This document shows positions 45,188-53,279 of a stretch of DNA of 64,000 nt, one piece after another; position 1 is the first letter of the stretch, and each line of letters opens with the position of its first letter. The stretch lies in NCBI RefSeq assembly GCF_017377855.1, contig NZ_JAFREP010000029.1, positions 1-64,000 of the forward strand. The letters are read 5' to 3'. The position numbers and the translations under genes are program-made. The notes beneath the pieces were generated by a model. The model made no database searches. It was not told the DNA's origin and saw only the letters and a program-made list of their open reading frames with translations. This DNA comes from Acanthopleuribacter pedis (GTDB lineage Bacteria > Acidobacteriota > Holophagae > Acanthopleuribacterales > Acanthopleuribacteraceae).

Positions 45188-45778
45188 GCCAATACCGATT
45201 GTTGGTGATGTTGGAAAATTTTGTAAATTTATCGTGAAATTTTACGTTAGCATTTTTGGTATTCTATCTTATAAGTGTATTATAAAGAGCTGATTAGAGC
45301 CTTTGTTGCGTTCGTTGTGTAGAGATAACCAAGCTACTAGAGATAGTGGCTATGTCCAGTTATTGATAATCAGGGTTGACTCAGTGAATGGCGGCTGGTA
45401 AAGTCGCGTAAATCGTCGGTTTGGCGAAAATATGATCCACTAAGTCCTGTTGCTTTGACGAGTTAGTTTGCGGTTTTTGATTCTCCGTGATCTTTAAAAC
45501 TATTCTCGTTTAAGAAAAAATGACTGGATCCCCATTCTTGGTTTGCTTTTCTTAAATGGCCTTTGACGCTTGCTTGATGCCGCCGGCTCAAATCGTCGTG
45601 GCTTCCTAAGTCTGCTTTGCCCAATCCGTTCGTTTGGCCGAGGGAGCGCTGACCCTGTGTCGGCTGGTTGCGGTGGTGGGGACTGATTCAGCGCGCCTTG
45701 AAATAGGTAACCTAACAGAATCATTCGTATGGGGGCGCCGCGTCCTTCATGGTGAGCCCGCGGTTTTTGCCGGCTAAA
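45188..45778. other. AT-rich gap between two repeat elements
   Basis: 45190-45540 is markedly AT-rich with no open frame; 45540-45778 is GC-richer. No gene, RNA or terminator was recognised. With the elements on either side, about 1.2 kb here is gene-free. Confidence 0.5.
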
Positions 45779-45957
45779 ACCTAAGAAGCGCGATAACTCG
45801 CGGTGATTTTAGCTAAACCTCTGGGCTGCAACGGTCTGTGAAAATGCTCACCGCACCCAGTGGGTGCGCGTCGTGCGCGACCCCGGCCGGCTTTTCCCAA
45901 ACCATTTCGCTCCAGATCTTTAGCCAAAATCCCTCACTCTTATCGCGCTTCTTAGGT
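45779..45957. mobile_element. Family-1 MITE-like element, copy 3 (179 bp)
   Basis: ACCTAAGAAGCGCGATAA and TTATCGCGCTTCTTAGGT are perfect 18-bp terminal inverted repeats; imperfect inward extension reaches GATTTTAGCTAAA / TTTAGCCAAAATC. Flanked by AAA on both sides (45776-45778, 45958-45960), a low-complexity but consistent 3-bp duplication. Confidence 0.88.
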
Positions 45958-46180
45958 AAAAACAACAAAAGAAAAATAATAAAGTCCTTTTTGCTCATTG
46001 AAGAGCGCATTGACCAACGGGTCCTAATTGCCTCGTCCTTCCTTCTATGTCCTTTGTTCTTTGTCCTTTTTAAAACGTGGATGACCTTGAAATAGATAGG
46101 CACATCCCAGCAAAGTTCCAATTAGAAATAGTGCGGTTTATCGCGCTTTTTCGGTTGAAAAGCCATCGAGGAGACTTATT

Positions 46181-47422
46181 ATGAGAAAGACGGTTCTTTC
46201 ATTATTCGTGTTTGGTACGGCGTGTTTGTTATGGGGTCAGGATAACCAGCCTCCCGTGATTACACCGGATCCGGGGGATACCGTGCGGCGTCCCGGTGAG
46301 GCCTTTATTTGGGATGCATACGTTCATGATCCTGACGGTGATTCTTGGTATGTATTGAATTGGTCTCGGCCTTCGTGGATGAGTCGTAGCTGCACGCGTG
46401 AGTTTTGTGCCTTTACCGGCCATCCCACTATGGCGGATGTCGGCAAACACCAAGTCCTTTTGGAAGTGGCCGATGAACACGGTGCGACCGCCAAGGTTGA
46501 ATTCACCATTCGGGTGACCCAAAAGAAGGCCGTGGCTGATTTTGATAATGATCGGGCCACCGATTTTGTCTACCGTTTGGGTGACGACTTTTACTTCCAA
46601 CCCATCGGTAAACCTGTCGTGCGTTTTGCTGCGACCAACATGCCCGAGCATGCTTGGCCGATGGTCGGCCATTTTGATTGGGACACGCGCGCCGACCTCG
46701 CAATTTGGAACCCCGACAACGGCGAATGGCACCTACATTTATCCACCGAAGATTGGGAACACACCCAAACCTTGTCTTTCGGACTGCAGCCCACGGATAT
46801 GCCGTTTGTGGGTGATGTAAACGGTGACCAAATTGACGAACTGATTATTCGCCGCTGGGTCAATGTCAACGATGGTCGCTGGTACGTAAAAGAGATTGGT
46901 CAGGCCGGTTACAAGATGGAGCGTTTCGGTGGTTACGAAACCGACATCCCGATGATTGGCGATTTTGACGGGGACCTCCGCGCCGAAATGGCAATCAAAC
47001 GGTTGAACACACGCGGTGAGTGGTACTTCAAAGGGTTTGGCGAGAAGACCCACACGGGACCCATTTATTTCGGTGTCCAAAACAGTGATCGGGTCTGTCC
47101 GGCGGATTATGACGGGGATGATGCGGTTGACCCGGCCTTGCGGCGTCTTGAGGGTTGGCTGCCGGGCCATTGGTACGCGCGTCTTTCCTCAACGGACAGC
47201 AACGATTTGGTGACCTTTGGTCAGCGCGCAACCGACATCGAGGTTCCCGGCGACTACAACGGGGACGGCAACGCGGAACGCGCCATTTACCGACCCTCCA
47301 CCGGCGAATTCATCGTGCATATCGACGGTGAGAACCACTTTACAAGGATTGGCCCTGCCTGGAATAACCTCGTACCTTTGTTAGCGCCCTCAACCGCGAA
47401 AAAAGACCTGTTGCGTAACTAG
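46181..47422 (+). CDS. Secreted VCBS/FG-GAP-repeat protein with N-terminal Ig/cadherin-like domain
   Basis: 413 residues, ATG after GAGGAGACTTATT. Signal peptide MRKTVLSLFVFGTACLLWG. Residues about 22-115 form an Ig/cadherin-like domain (QPPVITPDPGDTVRRPGE, YVHDPDGDSWYVLNW). Then come repeated Asp-rich blade motifs of the VCBS/FG-GAP type: ADFDNDRATDFVYR, GHFDWDTRADLAIW, GDVNGDQIDELIIR, GDFDGDLRAEMAIK, ADYDGDDAVDPALR and GDYNGDGNAERAIY, about 45-55 residues apart, which bind calcium in beta-propellers. Probably an extracellular adhesin-like or matrix protein. Confidence 0.88.
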   Translation: MRKTVLSLFVFGTACLLWGQDNQPPVITPDPGDTVRRPGEAFIWDAYVHDPDGDSWYVLNWSRPSWMSRSCTREFCAFTGHPTMADVGKHQVLLEVADEHGATAKVEFTIRVTQKKAVADFDNDRATDFVYRLGDDFYFQPIGKPVVRFAATNMPEHAWPMVGHFDWDTRADLAIWNPDNGEWHLHLSTEDWEHTQTLSFGLQPTDMPFVGDVNGDQIDELIIRRWVNVNDGRWYVKEIGQAGYKMERFGGYETDIPMIGDFDGDLRAEMAIKRLNTRGEWYFKGFGEKTHTGPIYFGVQNSDRVCPADYDGDDAVDPALRRLEGWLPGHWYARLSSTDSNDLVTFGQRATDIEVPGDYNGDGNAERAIYRPSTGEFIVHIDGENHFTRIGPAWNNLVPLLAPSTAKKDLLRN

Positions 47423-47844
47423 CGTTACCCTTGTTTACGGTAACGATTGTGGGGGACGGTTGGTGATTGGGACCCATGGGCTCCGCGCCTTCCTCCCCAC
47501 TTTTTCGTTTGGATCATTCCTGTGATGCCGCGGCGCCGGGCGCGGTTCGTTGTTTTGCTTGAGAAACGGGAAAAGCACGAGACAGTTTGGCCAGAAATCT
47601 AGCGTGTAAGGGTTTGAAAAGGGGGAGAGGCGCACGACCGTTTCGGCCAGGCGTGGTGAAGATTCTTGCCAGCCTTTTTTGAGCGGGGTTCGGTGAATCA
47701 CATCGCGTGATCGCGCTTCTTCGGTCCAAGCCCCGATTGAGGTTGAAACATCGAGCGTTGCTTTTTGGGCAACGCTCGACGGTTGGGGGTCTTGGTTTGG
47801 TTCGTTTGGGGGCGATGCTTTGCGAGGGCTAAGCCTGCTTGGCT
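47423..47844. other. Convergent gap with two hairpins
   Basis: CGTTACC/GGTAACG (47423-47429, 47439-47445) follows the VCBS gene stop, and an 11-bp stem TCGAGCGTTGC/GCAACGCTCGA (47751-47761, 47769-47779) lies 66 bp behind metE. Both may help termination, though neither has a T-run. A minus-strand open frame here has no start signal. Confidence 0.5.
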
Positions 47845-50127
47845 TTACGCCACCGGGTGGGCGCTTAGGTGCAAGCGCACCTGGCGGGCGGCTTGGACCA
47901 TTTGTTCCAGCGCCGGGGTGCACTCGTCCCAGTTTCGCGTTTTTAGGCCGCAGTCCGGGTTGACCCACAGTTGTTCCGCCGGGATGTGCTGCAGCGCCGC
48001 CTGCAAGAGCCGCACGATTTCGGCCAAGTCCGGGACGCGTGGGCTGTGGATGTCGTAGACGCCCGGACCCACGTCGTTGGGGTAGGCGAAGTCGGCGAAG
48101 GCGTTGAGCAGCTTCATGCCGCCGCGTGAACATTCGATGCTGATCACGTCCGCGTCCAGCTTGGCGATCCATTCGATGATCTCGTTAAATGCGCTGTAGC
48201 ACATGTGGGTATGGATTTGGGTTTGGTCGGCGACGCCCGCCGAGGCCAAACGGAAGGCATCTACCGCCCAGGCCAGGTAGATGTTTTGGTCGACGCGGCG
48301 TAGCGGCATGCCCTCGCGGAGCGCCGCCTCGTCGATTTGGATCATGGGGAATCCCGCGCGCTCCAAGTCGGCCACCTCGTCGCGCACCGCCAGCGCCAGT
48401 TGGCGACAGACGGTTTCGCGGGGAAGGTCCTCCCGCACAAAACTCCAGCACAGCAGGGTCACCGGTCCCGTTAGCATGGCCTTGATGGGTTTGTTGGTGC
48501 AGCTTCGCGCGAAGTTCATCCAGCCAACGGTCATCGGGTTGGGGCGTGCCACGTCGCCGAAAATGATCGGGGGTTTGACGCAGCGGTTGCCGTAACTCTG
48601 GACCCAACCGTTTTGGGTGAAACAGAAACCGTCCAGTTGTTCGCCGAAATATTCGACCATGTCGTTGCGCTCGCTTTCCCCATGCACCAACACATCCAGA
48701 CCAAGTTCCTCCTGGCGTTGGATGGTTGCGCGGATTTCCTCCTCCAGGAAGGCGCGGTATTCGCCGGCACTGCATTTGCCCGCTTTGAACGCGCGGCGTT
48801 TGGCGCGGATTTTTTTGGTTTGGGGGAAGGAACCGATGGTGGTGGTTGGCAGCAGCGGCAGATTGAGGCCTGCCGCTTGGGCCCGTTTTCGTTTGGGGAA
48901 GGGGCTGTGTCGGGTCAGGTCGGTTTCCGTGACCTGCTCGAGGCGACGGCGTATTTCGGGATTGACCACCTGCCCGGCTTTGCGGCGACGGGTGAGGTCC
49001 TCTTGGTTTTTCGCAACCATGCGGTCGCGTTCGGGTGAAGCCGGGTGTGCAAGCAAAGCGACCTCGGCGCACTTTTGCACGGCAAAGGCCATGCCCGCGA
49101 CCAGGTCCTTGTCGAGTTCGGTCTCGGCGGTCAAATCAATGGGCGCGTGGAGTAGGGAACAACTGGAGGCGACCATCACGCGCTGTTCACCCACGCGGGC
49201 GACGACGTTGTCGACCACTTGGAACGCGTCGTTTAAGTCGGTTTTCCAGATGTTGCGGCCGTTGACCAAGCCGAGCGAGAGGGTGGTCTCCCTGGGAAGG
49301 GCGGCAAGCATCGGATCCAGATCGTCGCGGCCCCGCACCAGGTCGAGGTGGATGCCCGCGAAATCGGCCTGAAGCAGGGTTTTACGGTTGTCCGCGTAGG
49401 GTGCGAAATAGCCGGCGAGCAACAGGTTCGGGCCTGTTCCGGCTTGGTTCAACCTACGCCAAACCGCGCGGGCCGTTTCACGGGTTGCCTCGTCCAAATC
49501 GAGGGCCAGGACCGGTTCGTCGAGTTGTAGCCAGGGGACTAGGTCGCCGAGGGCCTTGAGGATGGCGAGGTAGGCCTCGGTCAGGGCGTCGAGCCGGTTC
49601 TGTCGCTGTTGCGGGCTCAGTTTCTTGGCCAGGTGGACCAAGCTGACCGGCCCCAGCAACACCGGTTTGGGGGTGTGGCCGAGTGCCTTGACGGCGTTGA
49701 TGTCGGCGAGCATGGGTTCTAGGTGGAGATCGAGTCGCGGCGGTTCGCCGAGTTCCGGCACGATGTAGTGGTAGTTGGTGTCAAACCACTTGGTCATTTC
49801 CATGGCCGGAATGTTGCGGGCCCGGTCACCGCGTGCCATGCGGAAATAGGTCGCCGGGGGAACGGGACCCTTGTGATGGTCAAAGCGTTTCGGTACCAGC
49901 CCGAGCAGGCACAGTGTGTCCAGCACATGGTCGTAGAGCGCAAAATCACCGGTGGTGATCAGGCTGAGACCGGCGTGAATTTGATCCTGCCAGTGTTGCT
50001 GTTTGAGGTCGTCGGCGACCTGGCGCAGGGCGGCCGGATCGCTTTTGCCGCGTTGAAAACGTTCGACGGCTTGCTTGAGTTCGCGGTTGCGGCCGATACG
50101 GGGGAACCCGAGGATGTGGGAAAACAT
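47845..50127 (-). CDS. metE: Cobalamin-independent methionine synthase
   Basis: 760 residues from the ATG at 50127 (CAAGGAGTCAGCCTT upstream), a normal MetE length. It transfers methyl from 5-methyltetrahydropteroyl-triglutamate to homocysteine. N-terminal GFPRIGRNRELKQAVERF; C-terminal catalytic barrel with LPLLPTTTIGSFPQT, VHGESERNDMVEYFGE, and zinc ligands in IHTHMCYSAF (His, Cys), the SIECSRG Glu and LWVNPDCGLKTR (Cys). It is preceded by a cobalamin riboswitch on the same strand, so the B12-independent enzyme is expected to be made only when cobalamin is scarce. Confidence 0.97.
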   Translation of the reverse strand: MFSHILGFPRIGRNRELKQAVERFQRGKSDPAALRQVADDLKQQHWQDQIHAGLSLITTGDFALYDHVLDTLCLLGLVPKRFDHHKGPVPPATYFRMARGDRARNIPAMEMTKWFDTNYHYIVPELGEPPRLDLHLEPMLADINAVKALGHTPKPVLLGPVSLVHLAKKLSPQQRQNRLDALTEAYLAILKALGDLVPWLQLDEPVLALDLDEATRETARAVWRRLNQAGTGPNLLLAGYFAPYADNRKTLLQADFAGIHLDLVRGRDDLDPMLAALPRETTLSLGLVNGRNIWKTDLNDAFQVVDNVVARVGEQRVMVASSCSLLHAPIDLTAETELDKDLVAGMAFAVQKCAEVALLAHPASPERDRMVAKNQEDLTRRRKAGQVVNPEIRRRLEQVTETDLTRHSPFPKRKRAQAAGLNLPLLPTTTIGSFPQTKKIRAKRRAFKAGKCSAGEYRAFLEEEIRATIQRQEELGLDVLVHGESERNDMVEYFGEQLDGFCFTQNGWVQSYGNRCVKPPIIFGDVARPNPMTVGWMNFARSCTNKPIKAMLTGPVTLLCWSFVREDLPRETVCRQLALAVRDEVADLERAGFPMIQIDEAALREGMPLRRVDQNIYLAWAVDAFRLASAGVADQTQIHTHMCYSAFNEIIEWIAKLDADVISIECSRGGMKLLNAFADFAYPNDVGPGVYDIHSPRVPDLAEIVRLLQAALQHIPAEQLWVNPDCGLKTRNWDECTPALEQMVQAARQVRLHLSAHPVA

Positions 50128-50244
50128 AAGGCTGACTCCTTGTGTCGCGAAGGACAAATTCGGAGCCGCCCACGGATGGACAGCGCACGCTGAGGTGCGG
50201 GAGGGCGAATCGTTTAAACGAGGTCGTGTCCAAATCGCGAGACA

Positions 50245-50535
50245 GCTCGGCGTTGGTGCAGGACGTCTTCTGGCTTCCGGCCCTTTAACCTGAAGGGAGC
50301 GATTCGGGTGCAACCCATCTCAAGTGGTGCGAACAACCGTGATTGCTGATGCGGGTTCACAGGGTGCGTTGCAGCCGGAGGTTGATGAGATTGGATCGCG
50401 ATGGATCGTTTCCTTCAGGATTGAGGATGTGGCCCTTCCCAAGCTCGCTTGCAAGGTGGTCCACAAAAGGCTTTGCCGGTTACAGCGGCGCGTCCGCGAC
50501 GGATTTTCACCGTCTTCCGTTTCCTGACCAATTCA
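50245..50535 (-). ncRNA. Cobalamin (AdoCbl) riboswitch upstream of metE
   Basis: Minus-strand landmarks in order: CAGGAAACGG...GGTGAAAATCCGTC and GCCGCTGTAACCGG (50480-50529), CTTGGGAAGGGCC (about 50430-50443), then GGAAGCCAGAAGACG (50264-50278) and CTGCACC (about 50246-50252), matching the conserved cobalamin riboswitch core. The arm between GGGAAGG and GGAAGCC is about 150 nt, much longer than usual. It ends about 120 nt before the metE start. Confidence 0.88.
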
Positions 50536-50671
50536 GGCTGATTATAGCGCCGGGCGTGGTGCATTGCCGGCTTTGTTTGCCGGTACGAAGCGCGGGCCGC
50601 CGATCCTGGTTTTTTGGCGACGCCGCGCTGCGACGGTGTTTTGTTTGAGATTCCTCAAAGAAAAGCAGAAC

Positions 50672-51172
50672 TTAGAACGGTTTGCCTTCGTTGACCTGGA
50701 CACTGTAGTAGCCGACATTGCCGCTGTAAGAACGGTACATGACCCCGTGGGCGATTAACGCGGTTTCGGGCTCGGGCCCTTCGTTCCACCACGAAATGAG
50801 ACCATGCCCGTAGTCAATGGCTGTCGACGGGTTGTCGACCCAAACCTGCGATGTCGCGTTGGGGGCCAAGGTGAATTTCATAGAGAAATAGGCGGAACTG
50901 TCGCTGTAATTTGCGGCGTTGGTGGCTTTGAGCTTGCCCGCGGCGGCCAGGTCGTCGCCATCGCTGATGATGACGCCTTGATCGTTGTAAAGGGTGACCG
51001 TGACAATGACGGGGTCGCTGGAAATGTTGGTGATGTAGATGACGCCGTCGACCTGATTGGCGGTTCGGGCGCTATGGGTGGCTGAGTAAAAATGGTTGAG
51101 ATAGGCTTGGCCGCTTCCGGCCAAGGCGGAAAGCGAGAGGGTCATCAAACAGACAGTGCTTAATAGCTTCAT
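50672..51172 (-). CDS. Small secreted beta-rich protein
   Basis: 166 residues, ATG at 51172 after CAAGGAAATTTTA. Signal peptide MKLLSTVCLMTLSLSALAG. The mature part looks like one beta-sandwich: VDGVIYITNISSDPVIVTVT, LYNDQGVIIS, FTLAPNATSQVWVDN and ISWWNEGPEPETALIAHGVM. The theme (external phrases on ITNIS, VTLYNDQG) resembles immunoglobulin-like regions in other secreted proteins of the window (21491-23209). No enzymatic motif. Confidence 0.7.
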   Translation of the reverse strand: MKLLSTVCLMTLSLSALAGSGQAYLNHFYSATHSARTANQVDGVIYITNISSDPVIVTVTLYNDQGVIISDGDDLAAAGKLKATNAANYSDSSAYFSMKFTLAPNATSQVWVDNPSTAIDYGHGLISWWNEGPEPETALIAHGVMYRSYSGNVGYYSVQVNEGKPF

Positions 51173-51609
51173 TAAAATTTCCTTGTTGGGTTACAGATGG
51201 TCGCGGCGCCTTGAGCGAATTCGATGCGCCGGGAAAAACAAGCACCGTATCTTAGCGCGAAAAAATGCTGTCTGATGGAACCTTAAAAGCCGCTCCATTA
51301 TCCTGGACAACTTGATATCCTGTTCCCAATTTGGCGCGGATGCGGGGTTGTTTCCCGCTTGATTCCCGCTTTGCCGGCTTTACGGGCCAAAGGATGTCCC
51401 TCCGCCCATATTAATTATGTAATGAACGGCGTTTTCATGGACGGGCGCAACGCGTGCCCCGTGGTTTTTGCGGCCGATAGAACCGGTGTTTCGCGGGCCG
51501 GCTTGACGTGCGCTTCCGTCAAGAATAGCATTCGCTCATCGAAACCCTGCCCGTCGCGGCAAGGTCCACCAGAGGTCTGAATAGAGACATCTTCTAAGGA
51601 GTTTCCTTC
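51173..51609. other. Divergent promoter region
   Basis: Between a minus-strand secreted protein gene and a plus-strand NTF2-like gene. No supported gene; a short open frame at 51415-51580 has no ribosome site. Confidence 0.4.
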
Positions 51610-52149
51610 ATGTTGAAGCAGATGAAAGCCGCCCCCAAATTCGTTATCGCCGCCTTGCTGGTCGTCGCCGGCCTGGCTTTTGCCGGTGAAAAAGTAACCG
51701 AGGCCGATGTTAAGGCGGCTCAGGTTGAATGGGGCAACGGCATCGTCGCCATCTCGGCCGAGCACAAAAAAGGCGGCGACTACAAAGCCCGCGCCAAAAA
51801 GCACATTGATACCCTCTACGCCTACGGCCACACCGACGTCATGTTCAAACCCACCCTCGCCGCCGAAGATCAATTCCGCGAGACCTTCGAAGAAGCACTG
51901 TCCTACTTCATCGGGACCAAAGGCACGGAGGACGGCGGTTTCGCCATCAAAGGCTGGACCAAGGTTCGCTGGGAAAACAACGGCATCTTCACCCACGGCA
52001 ACACCGCGACCGCCATGGGTAACTACTACTTCACCGGTCCCGACGGCAAAGAAACCAAGGTTGAGTACAGCTTCGGTTACGTGCGCGGCAAAGACGGCAA
52101 ACTCCGCATCAACCTGCACCACTCATCGCTGCCTTACAACCCTAAGTAA
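51610..52149 (+). CDS. Exported NTF2-like/SnoaL-fold protein
   Basis: 179 residues, ATG after AAGGAGTTTCCTTC. Signal peptide APKFVIAALLVVAGLAFAGE. The mature part has VKAAQVEWGNGIVAISAEHK, ARAKKHIDTLYAYGHTDVMF, FIGTKGTEDGGFAIKGWTKV, GNTATAMGNYYFTGPDGKE and KLRINLHHSSLPYN. Homologues are often mislabelled phosphoribosyl-AMP cyclohydrolase, but the layout is a calcium/calmodulin-kinase-association (NTF2-like) cone fold. Highly expressed looking: strong ribosome site and a strong terminator downstream. Confidence 0.8.
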   Translation: MLKQMKAAPKFVIAALLVVAGLAFAGEKVTEADVKAAQVEWGNGIVAISAEHKKGGDYKARAKKHIDTLYAYGHTDVMFKPTLAAEDQFRETFEEALSYFIGTKGTEDGGFAIKGWTKVRWENNGIFTHGNTATAMGNYYFTGPDGKETKVEYSFGYVRGKDGKLRINLHHSSLPYNPK

Positions 52150-52556
52150 AACGGCGCTCGTCCCGGTTCCAAGCGGGTGGTGGGCCGTCTCCCAGCAGAC
52201 GCCCGTCCTTAAACCGTTTTTCCAGACAATCCTTTTCGCCGCCACGCGTTTCACCCTTTTGAGTATGGGTGAAGCAACAAGGCACTCTCGCCCACACGAT
52301 TCGTGTGGGCTTTTTGCATTTTGGGACCGTGTTCGGGTGCGGTCTGAATGCTTTGATTGTGAGATTTTGTTATCAATATTGACTTGTGGTGCTGATGATA
52401 ATGATATAGGGTTATCGATGGTTTCATTCAAGGATGACCGGTCTTTGTTTGGATGCAGGTAACGCGAAAAGAACTAGTGCCTTGTAATCACCGGATCGCC
52501 TTGTTTCATTTTCGTGATCGCCTTGTGCCGCTCCCGATCCGCCTGGAGGTCCATCC
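52150..52556. other. Terminator plus promoter region before the ABC operon
   Basis: After the terminator at 52290-52315 an AT-rich segment (52350-52430) has TTGACT (52379-52384) and TGATAT (52402-52407) 17 bp apart, a weak promoter candidate for the ABC/TonB operon. No gene seen. Confidence 0.4.
52290..52315 (+). terminator. Rho-independent terminator behind 51610-52149
   Basis: GCCCACACG, loop ATT, CGTGTGGGC, then TTTTT. About 140 bp after the stop. Confidence 0.93.
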
Positions 52557-53279
52557 ATGTCCCTGCTCCGTGTTCATCAAGTCAGCAAGCGTTTTGGCAA
52601 CCAAACCGCGGTCGACCGACTCACTTTTAGCGTGCGTGCCGGCCAAGCTTATTGTTTGCTCGGCGGCAATGGCGCCGGTAAAAGCACCACCGTCAACTTG
52701 CTGCTCGGGTTCTTGCGGCCGGATCAAGGCACGCTTTCTTTTTTGGATTGGGACCTGTGGCGCGACCGCGCCGTGGCACGCGATCACCTTTTTTACCTGC
52801 CCGATCAGGTGAGTCTGTACCCCGAATTTTCCGCGTTGGAGAACCTCGATTACCTGACCCGTCTGGCGAATAAACCGTCGACGGCGATGGCCATTCGTGA
52901 AGCGCTCGACGCGGTTGGTCTGCCCCGCGTCGCCCACGGCCAACCCGTGGGCGCCTACTCCAAGGGGATGCGCCAAAAGGTGGCCATAGCCTTGGCCCGG
53001 CTCAAGGATGCGAAGTTGCTGCTGCTGGATGAACCGACCAGTGGCCTTGATCCCGCCGCCATCAAAGAATTTGTCGCCCTGATCGCCGATCTCAAACAAG
53101 GCGGTGCCCACGTGGTGATGGTGACCCACGATTTGCAGTGCGCGCACTTGCTTGCCGACCACATCGGTATTTTGCAAGCAGGCGTGCTGGTGGCTGAACG
53201 GGAAAATCGTCAACTATCGCTCGATGACCTCGAACACCTTTATTTTCAATCGGTTCTCGATCAACAGGAGTCAGCATGA
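52557..53279 (+). CDS. ABC transporter ATPase subunit
   Basis: 240 residues. Walker A GGNGAGKST at 36-44, Q-loop region FYLPDQVSLYP, signature YSKGMRQKVAIALA, Walker B LLLLDEPTSGLD and switch His in VMVTHDLQ. It resembles ATPases of ABC-2 export systems (NosF/CcmA-like branch). First gene of a tight four-gene operon: its TGA overlaps the ATG of the TonB receptor (ATGA at 53276-53279), and two ABC-2 permeases follow, so it should energise those permeases at the inner membrane. Confidence 0.93.
   Translation: MSLLRVHQVSKRFGNQTAVDRLTFSVRAGQAYCLLGGNGAGKSTTVNLLLGFLRPDQGTLSFLDWDLWRDRAVARDHLFYLPDQVSLYPEFSALENLDYLTRLANKPSTAMAIREALDAVGLPRVAHGQPVGAYSKGMRQKVAIALARLKDAKLLLLDEPTSGLDPAAIKEFVALIADLKQGGAHVVMVTHDLQCAHLLADHIGILQAGVLVAERENRQLSLDDLEHLYFQSVLDQQESA

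Noticed and set aside
4381..45957. Family-1 elements as simple transcription terminators
   Set aside because: One copy lies inside a coding sequence, they have target duplications, and the ends rather than the centre are best conserved.
47435..48172. 245-codon minus-strand frame overlapping the end of metE
   Set aside because: Low-complexity Arg/Pro-rich shadow in another frame of metE without start signal.
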